From assembly GCA_050250875.1 (NCBI GenBank), contig JBFWNV010000002.1, positions 434,001-498,000 on the forward strand: DNA of 64,000 bases. Direction: 5' to 3'. Made by a program: the position numbers and the translations under genes. Shown piece by piece: positions 8,832 to 17,191 of the stretch. How positions within the stretch are numbered: position 1 is the first letter of the stretch; each line of letters starts with the position of its first letter. The notes beneath the pieces are model-generated. The model had not been told where the DNA came from. It saw only the letters and a program-made list of their open reading frames with translations, and did not search any database. The stretch comes from CAWAYR01 sp050250875 (GTDB taxonomy: Bacteria > Acidobacteriota > Vicinamibacteria > Vicinamibacterales > UBA2999).

Positions 8832-10271
8832 CTACTTCTCGACCCGGGCCAATGCCCAGACGTTCATCTGCAGGTAGTCGGCCGGCCCGGCATCGGGCAA
8901 GCCGAAGACGATGGTCTCGTAGCCGCCGCGAGGCAGGCCCACCTGGAACTGGCCGGGCGCGAGATAGCGCATCGGAAAATCGCGACCGAAGCGCTTCAGC
9001 GTCAGGCCGTCGCCATCACGAACGACCTCCAACGTGAAGCGGCGAGGGTTGCTGTAGGTGCCGACGTAGCGTAGCGCCTGGTCGGACGGCAGAAACACGC
9101 CAGGTGACGGCGCGGGCTGCGAGCCCTCCGCGGCGAAACTGGCCGGCTTGCCGGTGGCGAGCGTCTGGCCGGCCTGCCGCGCGATCTCGGCGATCCGACC
9201 GGGGTTGACGCCGTCGCCGTTGGTCAGCACCACGACGCCCGACCCCTCGGCGAACAACGCCAGCTGGGCAGCATAGCCCGTCATCGTGCCGCCGTGAAAG
9301 GCGGAGAGCAGCGGACCGGAGGTGACGGCCGGATAGAGAAAGAGCCCCTGACCGTAATGCTGGCCCGTCGTGGCCACTCTCGCCGCGGACGCGCGCATCT
9401 GCGTCGCGACCCCCGCCGGCAGCGCCTGCCGGCCGTTGACCCGGCCGTCGTTCATCATCGCCACGAGGAAGCGCGCCAACTCGCTCGCACTCGAGTAAAG
9501 CGTGCCGGCCGGCCACAGCCGGGCGTCGTTGGCGAGCGGCCGCACCACCGTGAACTTGCCCTCCTTGTCGCTTCGGTGGCCGACGGCGAGCGGCCACGTC
9601 ATCGCCTCGGTGGGGCGGAACGTCGTCCGCGTCATGCCGAGGGGATCGAGGACGCGCGCCCGCATCACCTCGGCGAAGGGCTTCTTCTCGGCGTCCTGCA
9701 GCGCCAGGCCGGCCAGCGCGTACCCCGAGTTCGAATACGAGAAGGCGCGCCCTGGCGGCAGCAGGCAGTACTCGCTGGTCCAGGTGCGTTGATACGCCCC
9801 CAGACCATCCTCGCCTTGCGGCCCGAACTCGTCGGGCTCGTCGATGATGCCGCCGGTGTGCGACAGCAACTGGGCGAGCGTCGGCGCGCCGACGCACGGC
9901 GTCAGCCCAGACACATACGAGCGCACCGGCCGATCGGGCGCGACGACGCCCTGTGTGCTCGCCGCCAGCACGGCGGCCGCGGTGAAGGCCTTGGTCACCG
10001 AGCCGATCTGGAACAGGGTGTCAGGCGTGACCGCTGCGTTCGTCTCGACGCTGGCGACGCCGAAGCCCTTGGCCCACACCACGGCGTCGCCGATCACGAC
10101 GGCCACTGCGGCACCCGGCGCCCCGACCTTGGCCAGCTCGTCCCGAATGGCCGCTTCGAATCCACTGAGATCCGCCGGCGCAGCGGCGGCGCGCTGCGTC
10201 GCCGACAGCCCGTCGCCGGTCATGGCCAGGACGACCAGACAGGCCGTGGAGGTGTACCCCCGGCGTGTCAC
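8832..10271 (-). CDS. Exported beta-lactamase-fold serine hydrolase
   Basis: A 479-residue secreted AmpC/EstB-type hydrolase. I start it at the GTG at 10271, which overlaps the TGA of the upstream NHL gene as GTGA and gives a signal peptide ending near ATQRAAAA. Motifs are S91-V-T-K94, a Tyr-Ser-Asn triad in FSYSNSGYAL near 180, and an HGG box (FHGGTMTGY) near 340. A C-terminal ~100-residue beta domain (YVGTYSNPRRFTLEVVRDGD) matches the lipocalin-like tail common in this group. It is presumably an exported esterase or peptidase, translationally coupled to the NHL protein. It is not likely to be a dedicated beta-lactamase, given the family context. Confidence 0.85.
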   Translation of the reverse strand: MTRRGYTSTACLVVLAMTGDGLSATQRAAAAPADLSGFEAAIRDELAKVGAPGAAVAVVIGDAVVWAKGFGVASVETNAAVTPDTLFQIGSVTKAFTAAAVLAASTQGVVAPDRPVRSYVSGLTPCVGAPTLAQLLSHTGGIIDEPDEFGPQGEDGLGAYQRTWTSEYCLLPPGRAFSYSNSGYALAGLALQDAEKKPFAEVMRARVLDPLGMTRTTFRPTEAMTWPLAVGHRSDKEGKFTVVRPLANDARLWPAGTLYSSASELARFLVAMMNDGRVNGRQALPAGVATQMRASAARVATTGQHYGQGLFLYPAVTSGPLLSAFHGGTMTGYAAQLALFAEGSGVVVLTNGDGVNPGRIAEIARQAGQTLATGKPASFAAEGSQPAPSPGVFLPSDQALRYVGTYSNPRRFTLEVVRDGDGLTLKRFGRDFPMRYLAPGQFQVGLPRGGYETIVFGLPDAGPADYLQMNVWALARVEK

Positions 10272-11416
10272 CTCGCCCGCCACGGCGCCTTGATGAGCAG
10301 CGCCGGATTCGCGCCGGCCTTCGGCACGAACTTCTGCGTGCGCCCGTACTGGTTGTCGCCGCCGTAGAGGTTGCCGGCCGAGTCCACCGAGAAGGTGTGC
10401 ACCTCGAGGTAGCCGTCCGGCAGGTCGGGCGGCACCAGCCAGGTGTAGAGCCGCGTCCCGGAGAAGTCCAGCTTCACGAAGCGCAGCGGCTTGAGATCCG
10501 TCATCCACACCGCGTCGTCGTTGACGATGAGGTCGAGCGGCAGCGAGAAGCCCGGCCACGCCGCGACGAACTCGACCTTCGCCGGATCGGCGGTCGTCCG
10601 GAAGACGTTGATGCGGCCGCCCGATCGGTCGAGCGCGAAGATGCGCCCGCCCGGGCCGATGGCCACCGCGTGCACGCCGTTGAATTGCCCCGGCCCGGTG
10701 CCCTTGCCGCCGAACTCGCCCAGGAAGCGCAGATCCTTGTCGAAGATCATCACCCGGTGGTTGTCGAGCCCGTCGGCGATGAGTACCCGTCCGTCGGGCA
10801 GGAACGCGACGTCCTGCGGCTTGGCGAAATGCGTGGCGTCGGCGCCCGGCACCCCTTTCTCGCCCAGCGTGGTCAGCAACTGCTTCCCGTCGTTCGAGAA
10901 CACGTAGATCTGATGGAACGTCTCGTTGACGAGCCACACGCGCCGCTGCGGGTCGTAGGGACTGATGCGCAGGCGGTGCGGCCCCGGCCCGTCGGAGCCC
11001 TCGCACAGCCGATCCCACTGCGTCCACCGCTCCTTCACCCGCCCGTCGCGGTCGAGGGTGTACAGGCAGTTCTGCCACACGCGCCGGTCGGCGAGCGTCA
11101 GCACGTTCATCTTGAGCGAGCCGGCGAAGCCTGAGAACTCGGGCGGCACCGGACTGGGCAGCCGGAACTCCCCTCGCTGCGCCACGAAGATCCGGTCCGG
11201 AGACTCGGCGAACACGCCGGAGTTGCCGCCGAAGGCGAAGCCAGGCGCCGCGAACGGCTTGTGCCAGCCACGCACGACGTCGTAAGGGCTCGGGCCGACC
11301 GGTCCGGGATCGACCGCTGGCGGCGGCGTGGCCGTTGGCGCCGGCGCCTGGGCCCGTGGGGCCGGCGCGGCGAGCACCAGTGCCAGCAGGGCGGCCGACC
11401 AGAACGCGCGGGACAT
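10268..11416 (-). CDS. Exported NHL-repeat beta-propeller protein
   Basis: A 382-residue secreted protein with a signal peptide ending near residue 24 (APRAQAP). It consists of NHL-type blades, with repeated D-x-x-G-R-V-x-x-x-D units such as FAKPQDVAFLPDGRVLIADG, FNGVHAVAIGPGGRIFALD and VDSAGNLYGGDNQYGR, as expected for a six-bladed propeller. NHL propellers bind peptides, sugars or serve as peptidyl-alpha-hydroxyglycine lyases; no catalytic residues stand out. It starts 11 nt after the creatininase-like gene and ends in a 4-nt overlap with the serine hydrolase, so the three are probably made together. Confidence 0.8.
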   Translation of the reverse strand: MSRAFWSAALLALVLAAPAPRAQAPAPTATPPPAVDPGPVGPSPYDVVRGWHKPFAAPGFAFGGNSGVFAESPDRIFVAQRGEFRLPSPVPPEFSGFAGSLKMNVLTLADRRVWQNCLYTLDRDGRVKERWTQWDRLCEGSDGPGPHRLRISPYDPQRRVWLVNETFHQIYVFSNDGKQLLTTLGEKGVPGADATHFAKPQDVAFLPDGRVLIADGLDNHRVMIFDKDLRFLGEFGGKGTGPGQFNGVHAVAIGPGGRIFALDRSGGRINVFRTTADPAKVEFVAAWPGFSLPLDLIVNDDAVWMTDLKPLRFVKLDFSGTRLYTWLVPPDLPDGYLEVHTFSVDSAGNLYGGDNQYGRTQKFVPKAGANPALLIKAPWRAR

Positions 11417-11427
11417 GGCCGCCGATC

Positions 11428-12348
11428 TTACTTCGTGCCAAGCGGCCGCAGCTGCTTCCACCGCTCGATGAACGCCGCCGCGGCGGCGACGAAGGCGTCG
11501 GTGTCCTCGCGGCCGCGTTCGGCGGACGCAGCGCTCAGCTCGCGCGCGCTCCACACACCGGTGGCGGTCATCTCCCTGGTCGAGGTCCCCTTGCCCGTCT
11601 CTTCGGCCTTGAGCGACTCGGCCAGGAACACGCGCGTGGCGGTGGGGTCGCCGGCCACCACCTCGGGCAGCATCTTCTGCAGGTGTGGCCGCAAGGTGAG
11701 CGGCGCGGTGCGGGCCGCCCGCATGTCGACGAGATTCGGCGTGAGATACAGCGACGCCGAGGTCTCGTTGACGCCGCCGTGGCGGTCGAACTCGCGCGGC
11801 TCCCGCCGGGTCGAGCGTTTCAGGAACGGCTCGGCCGCCTCGCCCAGCTCCACCGCGATGCCGGCGGTCTCCTGGTTGATGCGATCGACGATGTAGCGGG
11901 TGGTCGCCAGGTTGCCGCCGTGGCTGTTGAGCAGCAGGACGCGCTTGAAGCCGTGGCGAATCAGGCTTTGCACCGCCTGGAAGTAGACGAGCTGGATGGT
12001 CTCGGCCGGCAGCGTGATCGTGCCGGGAAACGCCATGTGATACGGCGAGTTGCCGGGGAAGAGAATCGGCGCGACCAGCACGTCGGTCTTCTGCGCGACC
12101 AGCTTGGCTTCTTCCAGCCCGTTCAGGAAGTCGGTGCCGATCGGTCCCTGGTGGCCGTGCTCTTCCAGCGAGGCCACCGGGATGATCACCATGTCGGTGC
12201 GCGTGAGCAGGTCGCGCACCTCTGGCCAGGTCATGTGCGGCAGGTAGTTCTTCACCTTCGCCTCCTGCCACAACGGGTTGGCGGCCTGCCCCCGGGCAGG
12301 AGCGGCGGCGACGACGATCGCGGCGATGGCGAGAGCGAATCGGAGCAT
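11428..12348 (-). CDS. Exported creatininase-family amidohydrolase
   Basis: A 306-residue protein of the creatinine amidohydrolase superfamily, which hydrolyses small cyclic or formylated amides with two metal ions. The diagnostic SLEEHGHQGPIGTD segment (Glu, His and Asp ligands, about residues 59-72) and LNSHGGN near 144 are intact, as is a later E-x-x-H-A-like helix region (FDRHGGVNETSASLYL). Unusually for the family it has a signal peptide (MLRFALAIAAIVVAAAPARG), so it should act in the periplasm; exported members are frequent in Acidobacteriota. Start ATG at 12348 has GAGGA upstream. The substrate cannot be deduced; neighbours RidA and hydrolases suggest nitrogen-compound turnover. Confidence 0.85.
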   Translation of the reverse strand: MLRFALAIAAIVVAAAPARGQAANPLWQEAKVKNYLPHMTWPEVRDLLTRTDMVIIPVASLEEHGHQGPIGTDFLNGLEEAKLVAQKTDVLVAPILFPGNSPYHMAFPGTITLPAETIQLVYFQAVQSLIRHGFKRVLLLNSHGGNLATTRYIVDRINQETAGIAVELGEAAEPFLKRSTRREPREFDRHGGVNETSASLYLTPNLVDMRAARTAPLTLRPHLQKMLPEVVAGDPTATRVFLAESLKAEETGKGTSTREMTATGVWSARELSAASAERGREDTDAFVAAAAAFIERWKQLRPLGTK

Positions 12349-12368
12349 GGCGGTCCTCGCTGGCGTGG

Positions 12369-12878
12369 TCACTTGCTGCGCACGGCGGTCATGGTGAGTT
12401 CGAGGCGCGCGCCGCGGGCCAGGTCGCGCACGGCCACGGTGGAGCGTGCCGGATAGGCGCCGTTGGGGAACACCTCGCGGTACAGCTCGTTGAAGCGGGC
12501 GTAGTCGCCCATGTCGGCGAGATACGCGGTGACGCCGACGACGTCGGCGAAGGTCATGTCGGCGGCCGCCAGCACGGTGCGCAGGTTGGCGACGATCTGC
12601 CGCATCTCGGCCTCGAGGCCGCCGGCGACGAGCTGGCCGGTGGCCGGGTCGCCGCCGGTGCTGCCGGAGAGATACAGCGTGTCGCCGACGAGGACCGCCG
12701 GCACCAGCGGTGCCGGCGACGGCTTGTGGCCGGCTGGCTGAATCACGCGGCGGTCCGGCGGCGCAGCGCGCGGGGCGTTCTGCTGGCCGACGGCGAATCC
12801 GCCGCCGGCGAAGAGAACGAGCAGCGGGACATGAACGGCGAGCCGTCGCCACGCCAGCAGAGCGTTCGAGACCGACAT
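12369..12878 (-). CDS. Membrane-anchored or exported RidA/YjgF-family protein
   Basis: A 169-residue Rid-family protein (reactive imine/enamine deaminase or related). The core from about residue 50 shows LYLSGSTGGDPATGQ, VVGVTAYLADMGDYARFNELY and the terminal Y-P-A-R-S-T-V segment, whose arginine corresponds to the substrate-carboxylate-binding Arg of RidA. The first ~30 residues (LAVHVPLLVLFAGGGFAVG) form a signal peptide or anchor, which is unusual because most RidA proteins are cytosolic. The ATG at 12878 has an excellent GGAGGGAGG 5 nt upstream. It is the first gene of the seven-gene run and precedes the creatininase-like gene by 20 nt. Confidence 0.8.
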   Translation of the reverse strand: MSVSNALLAWRRLAVHVPLLVLFAGGGFAVGQQNAPRAAPPDRRVIQPAGHKPSPAPLVPAVLVGDTLYLSGSTGGDPATGQLVAGGLEAEMRQIVANLRTVLAAADMTFADVVGVTAYLADMGDYARFNELYREVFPNGAYPARSTVAVRDLARGARLELTMTAVRSK

Positions 12879-12949
12879 CGGCGCCTCCCTCCGGCCACGC
12901 GGAGGGCGTGGCCGGTCGGCGCCAGTATGAAGGAGATCGCCGCCGCCGA

Positions 12950-14992
12950 TCAGATGCCGAAGCGCTCCGCGTCCCAGACCAGGCCGAGTTCCGAGGGCGG
13001 GGCCATGTAGCCGGCCAGCGCCGACGCCGCCACCACCGACGGGCTGGCCAGGTAGCCCTCGCCGCCCAGCCCCATGCGGTTCTGCCAATTGCGGTTGAAC
13101 GAGGTGATGGCGCGCTGGCCTTTGGCGAGCGCGTCGGGCCCCTGGCCGAAGCACGGACCGCACCACGAGTGGCGGATGACGCCACCGGCGCCGCGAAAGA
13201 CGCCGGCAATCGACTCGCCGTCGAGCCGCGGATCGGGGCGTTCGATGGCGTGCGTCACGCCGATCGACCCCGGGAAGATCACGAACTCCTTCGCCGCCGT
13301 CGTCAGGCCCCTGGCCCGCGCCGCCACCAGCACCAGCGCCGCCGACAGCAGGTCGTCGTAGCTGCCATTGGTGCACGAGCCGATCATCGCCTTGTCGAAG
13401 GTGATCCGTTCGCGCGCCACCTCCTCGGCCGCGAACGCGTTGCCCGGCGAGAACGGCTTGGCGATCATCGGTTGCACGTCGGTGAGCGCCAGCTCCTCGT
13501 CGAGGGCGAACACCGCGTCCTCGCCGCACGCGATCGGCGGATACGGCAGCGCGGTCATGCCCTTGGCGCGGTACCACGCAGACGTCGTCTCGTCGGGCGC
13601 GAAGATGCCGTTCAGCGCCTCGGCCTCGGCCATCATGTTGGCGATGGTGTTGCGGAAGGTCATCGGCAGCTGACGGCCGGCGTCCACCAGCTCCACCGAC
13701 ATCCCCTGCGACTGCGTCGCGCCCCACCGGCGCAGCAGCTCGAGCACGATGTCCTTGCCGGTCACCCACTCGCGCAGCGTGCCGGTGAAGCGCACGCGCC
13801 GCTGCCGCGCCATCGTGACGTAGACGTAGCCGGTGGACCAGCCGAAGCCGAGCGTTGTCGATCCGACGCCGATCCCCACCGCGCCGTAGGCGCCGTAGGC
13901 GCGACTGTGCGAGTCGGCGCCGGGGATGAATTGCCCGGGCACGACCAGGCCCTGTTCGGGGAAGTAGAAATGGAAGATGCCGTCGCCGGGGTTGGCGTAG
14001 TACGGCTTCTCGAGGCCGTGCGCAGCCGCGAACTGGCGGCCGATGGCGGTCTGCTTGTCGTCGTCGGCCTTGCCGGTGAACACGAAGTGGTCGTTGGCCA
14101 CCGCCGCCTGGCGAGGGAAGACCGACTGCCCGCCGGTGATCTGGTTGAAGGTGTGGATGGCGAAGGGCGCGGTGCCGTCGGAGGCCGGCAGCAGGTCGGC
14201 GTAGACACGCAGCGTCGCCCCCGGATCCACGGCCGCGTCCTTGTCCACCCGGTGCGCCCACACGATCTGCTGCGTGGTGCTCAACCGCCGGGCGGTGGCA
14301 GCGTCGGGCCAGATCACCTCGGGCTGGCGCGCCGTGGCGTCGCGGAACTCGCGGCGGCCCACGGCGAAGATGCCGCCACTGCGCCGGATCTCGTCTTCCT
14401 TGGCGCTGAGCGGCACGGGCGTGTAAGTCCTGCTCTGCGTGACGTTGACGATCGTCCGGCTGGCCGGATCGAACGTGAACTCGTCGCCGTCCTTCGCATC
14501 GGCCACCGCCTCGGGGCTCTGCACCACGTGCAGGCCGAGGTTGAAGCTGTTGCGGCGGAAGATGTCGCCCATGTTGGCGCCGCAGACGACGACCAGCTGC
14601 AGGCCGACCTCCTCGGCGATCGCCTTCAGCCCGGCCGGGCTCATCTCGCGCGAGCTGCCGATGGCGAAGCGCTCGCCGGCGATGACGAACGTCTCGCCGC
14701 GGTGGACGCGGGCCCGGAAGTCGGGCATCAGGTAGCGGAAGGAGCCGGCCTTCCAGCGCTCGTCGAGCGTGTCGAGCGACTCGGAGACGCAGTCGGCCGC
14801 CGGCGTGATCTGATCGGTGTCGATCGCGTCGAGCTTCTTCTCACCCGGCGCCCGCGGATCCCAGAAGATGAGCGCCCGGCCGCGGACGAGCGGTGCGGCC
14901 GCGGAGCCCATCGCGTCGGTCGGACGCGGGCCGGGCAGCGAGTCGAGGGTGACGCCGGGCTTCAGCACGGCGGGTGACGAGATCTGCGGCAC
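12950..14992 (-). CDS. Compact aconitase-family hydratase, swivel domain first
   Basis: A 680-residue cytosolic [4Fe-4S] hydro-lyase of the aconitase/isopropylmalate isomerase superfamily. The swivel (LeuD-like) domain comes first: DTDQITPA near 59 and FAIGSSREMSPAGLKA near 110. The catalytic (LeuC-like) part follows: PGADSHSRAYGAYGAVGIG near 335, IGSCTNG near 533 and WCGPCFG near 610, giving three cluster cysteines. This order is that of AcnB, but the N-terminal HEAT-like domain is absent; AcnA and LeuCD fusions have the reverse order. Substrate is uncertain. It starts at a GTG 12 nt after the M28 peptidase gene, with TAAGAT 6 nt before the start. Confidence 0.85.
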   Translation of the reverse strand: MPQISSPAVLKPGVTLDSLPGPRPTDAMGSAAAPLVRGRALIFWDPRAPGEKKLDAIDTDQITPAADCVSESLDTLDERWKAGSFRYLMPDFRARVHRGETFVIAGERFAIGSSREMSPAGLKAIAEEVGLQLVVVCGANMGDIFRRNSFNLGLHVVQSPEAVADAKDGDEFTFDPASRTIVNVTQSRTYTPVPLSAKEDEIRRSGGIFAVGRREFRDATARQPEVIWPDAATARRLSTTQQIVWAHRVDKDAAVDPGATLRVYADLLPASDGTAPFAIHTFNQITGGQSVFPRQAAVANDHFVFTGKADDDKQTAIGRQFAAAHGLEKPYYANPGDGIFHFYFPEQGLVVPGQFIPGADSHSRAYGAYGAVGIGVGSTTLGFGWSTGYVYVTMARQRRVRFTGTLREWVTGKDIVLELLRRWGATQSQGMSVELVDAGRQLPMTFRNTIANMMAEAEALNGIFAPDETTSAWYRAKGMTALPYPPIACGEDAVFALDEELALTDVQPMIAKPFSPGNAFAAEEVARERITFDKAMIGSCTNGSYDDLLSAALVLVAARARGLTTAAKEFVIFPGSIGVTHAIERPDPRLDGESIAGVFRGAGGVIRHSWCGPCFGQGPDALAKGQRAITSFNRNWQNRMGLGGEGYLASPSVVAASALAGYMAPPSELGLVWDAERFGI

Positions 14993-14998
14993 GCGTCG

Positions 14999-15004
14999 AT
15001 CTTA
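14999..15004 (-). promoter_or_regulatory. -10-like TAAGAT before aconitase start
   Basis: TAAGAT on the minus strand ends 6 nt before the GTG at 14992, matching the -10 spacing seen at other apparently leaderless genes here. It could give the aconitase its own transcript inside the CocE-M28-aconitase run. No -35 is obvious. Confidence 0.3.
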
Positions 15005-17191
15005 TCAGCGGCCTCCGGCGGTGGCCGCCAGCGCCTCGGTCAACCCGGTCTGCAGGCGAACCAGCGCGCGATCGATCCGCTGCACCTCGTGCGCCGCGCG
15101 CGCGGCGTCCTTGACACGAAACGCCTCGGCCAGGCCTGGAAACGGCTGCCCGTCGTAGAGCGAGTAGATGTTCCAGCCGTAGAAGACGTGGCGGTACCAC
15201 TTCGTGTCGGGCGCGCCGTCGTCGTCGGCGAGGCGCTGCTCCATCCGCGCCAGCAGGTCGTTGAGCGCGGCGGCATCGGCGGCCGGCACCGGCCCGCGGG
15301 CGAGCCGACCGTCGATCGCGGATTCGAGGTCGGCCGCCGCCTGCTGCACGGCGGCGGCCTTCTGGCGCAGCGACGCCACGTCGATCGGCAGCGCCGCGTC
15401 GCGCGCCCAGCCCTCGGCCAGCGTCACCGCGTCGTCGAGCTTCGCGCCGTAGTGCGAGAAGCGGAACGGCAGCACTTCGGCCTCGGCCATGCGCAGCGCC
15501 AGGCTGCCGAGCACCTGGCTCATCAGGACCCCCTGCGTGAAGCCGGGATCGGCGATTCGCTCGACGTAGGCGCGCGAGTCGTAGTTGGAGTGGTAGGTGC
15601 CGTAGCCGTAGCCGTTCTCGCCGATGAACTCGATGGCCATGGTCGGCACGCCGAGGTGGTCCTGGAACGGCACGAAGTCGGCGCCACTGCCGAGGGGTTT
15701 GAGATCGGGCGCGAAGGCCGTGACCGAACCCGATCGGCGCGCCGCCGGAAGCCGTGCCCACTCCGACTGCTGCCACTGGTCGAACACGCTGCTGTTGCCA
15801 GCCGGCACGTCCTTGACGACGTCGGCCACGAAGGCGGCGAGCGACGGCACGCCGCCGGGGTCGAAGCGGCCCTTCATGTACATGTCGGTGTTGACGTACA
15901 TGACGAGCTGCTCCTGCAGCCGCGCCTTGAGGGCTTCGGCGTACTCGGTCGAACCGACCAGGCCGAACTCCTCGGCATCCCAGAACGCCAGCGCGATCGA
16001 GCGGGCCGGCCGCCAGCCCGACGTCGCCAACTCACCGAGCGCGCGCGCGGTCTCGAGCAGGGCGACGGCGCCGGTGCCGGGATCGACCCCGCCGAAGGTC
16101 CACGCGTCGTGGTGCGTGCCGAACAGGATGGTCCGCTCCGGTGTGGTTCGTCCGCGCAGCGTCGCGACGACGTCGTAGATGGGCCGCACGCCGGCGTCCA
16201 TGTCCACCGCGACGCGCACGGCCGCCGGGCCGGGACCGACGCGGGTCGCGCCGTCGATGCCGCCGCGGAAGCTCTGCGGCCGCTCGGCGCCGCCCAGGGC
16301 CGTGAGGATGTGCGCGGCCTCGCGGGCGCTCAGCACGACGACGGGAATCCGCGGCAATGTCGGCGCCGTTTTTGGGTCGAGGCGGGTGGCCTCGGCGGTG
16401 GCGCCGGTCCCGGGCGTGAGGGGGTCGCCGTGCCAGAACCAGCTCAGCTTCGCGTTGCCACGCTGCAGCATGTCCGGGCCGCGCCAGTAGCCGTCGGGCC
16501 AGGCCGGCCCCTTGGCGGTGCCGTCGTCGGCGGGATCGCTGTAGAGGACGAGTGCACGGGCCCCTTCCTGCTGCGCGGTGTGCACCTTCACGGCACGATG
16601 GCTGCGGCCGTAGCGCGCGACCGCGATTCGCCCCCGCACCGAGACGCCGAGCGCCTTCAGCAGCGCGTAGTCGGCGGGCAGGCCGTAGTTGACGAACACC
16701 GCCGGCCCGCTGGCGGTGCCCGACGCCGAGTAGGCGATGTAGCCGCCGCCGAGCTCGGGGTGCGACGACGTGGGATCGCCGGGAATCGCCGGCTCCTGCA
16801 CGGTCAGCGCTCGCCTGGACGGCGCCGTGAGCGTGATCTCGACCGATCGCGGCCGGTCGAGCAGCACCTGGTACTCGTGCGTCTCGACGTCGAGGCCGAA
16901 CCCGGTGAGCGTCTTCTGCAGATAGGCGACGACCTCTTTCGTGCCCTCGGATCCGGCGGGATGGGGGCGCGCGGTGAGCGGCCGATGCAGCGCCGACATC
17001 GACTCGGCGCTGACCGATCGCTGGTAGCGGCGTTCCACGTCGAGCTGTGCCGTCGCCGCCGCCGCCGAGTAGCCGAGCAGCGTGCGCGCCGGCGACGCGG
17101 CTGGCGGCGCCGGACCGGCCGCGCGGCAGCCGCCGATCGCGGCGGCGACGGCGAGCATGGCGGACAACGATGCGGTCGATCTCGCGATCAT
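15005..17191 (-). CDS. Glutamate carboxypeptidase II-like M28 peptidase lipoprotein
   Basis: A 728-residue exported metallopeptidase resembling human glutamate carboxypeptidase II/NAALADase. The N-terminus is a lipoprotein signal with lipobox AIGGC. A protease-associated domain (PAVFVNYGLPADY to about 330) precedes the M28 core with its two-zinc site: GTHHDAWTFGGVDPGTG (His and Asp ligands), DAEEFGLVGSTEY (catalytic and ligand Glu pair), NTDMYMKGRF (Asp) and YHSNYDSR (His). The C-terminal 150 residues form the helical transferrin-receptor-like dimerisation domain. It probably trims dipeptides or C-terminal acidic residues in the periplasm. The start overlaps the CocE stop as ATGA, so the two peptidases are coupled. 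Confidence 0.92.
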   Translation of the reverse strand: MIARSTASLSAMLAVAAAIGGCRAAGPAPPAASPARTLLGYSAAAATAQLDVERRYQRSVSAESMSALHRPLTARPHPAGSEGTKEVVAYLQKTLTGFGLDVETHEYQVLLDRPRSVEITLTAPSRRALTVQEPAIPGDPTSSHPELGGGYIAYSASGTASGPAVFVNYGLPADYALLKALGVSVRGRIAVARYGRSHRAVKVHTAQQEGARALVLYSDPADDGTAKGPAWPDGYWRGPDMLQRGNAKLSWFWHGDPLTPGTGATAEATRLDPKTAPTLPRIPVVVLSAREAAHILTALGGAERPQSFRGGIDGATRVGPGPAAVRVAVDMDAGVRPIYDVVATLRGRTTPERTILFGTHHDAWTFGGVDPGTGAVALLETARALGELATSGWRPARSIALAFWDAEEFGLVGSTEYAEALKARLQEQLVMYVNTDMYMKGRFDPGGVPSLAAFVADVVKDVPAGNSSVFDQWQQSEWARLPAARRSGSVTAFAPDLKPLGSGADFVPFQDHLGVPTMAIEFIGENGYGYGTYHSNYDSRAYVERIADPGFTQGVLMSQVLGSLALRMAEAEVLPFRFSHYGAKLDDAVTLAEGWARDAALPIDVASLRQKAAAVQQAAADLESAIDGRLARGPVPAADAAALNDLLARMEQRLADDDGAPDTKWYRHVFYGWNIYSLYDGQPFPGLAEAFRVKDAARAAHEVQRIDRALVRLQTGLTEALAATAGGR

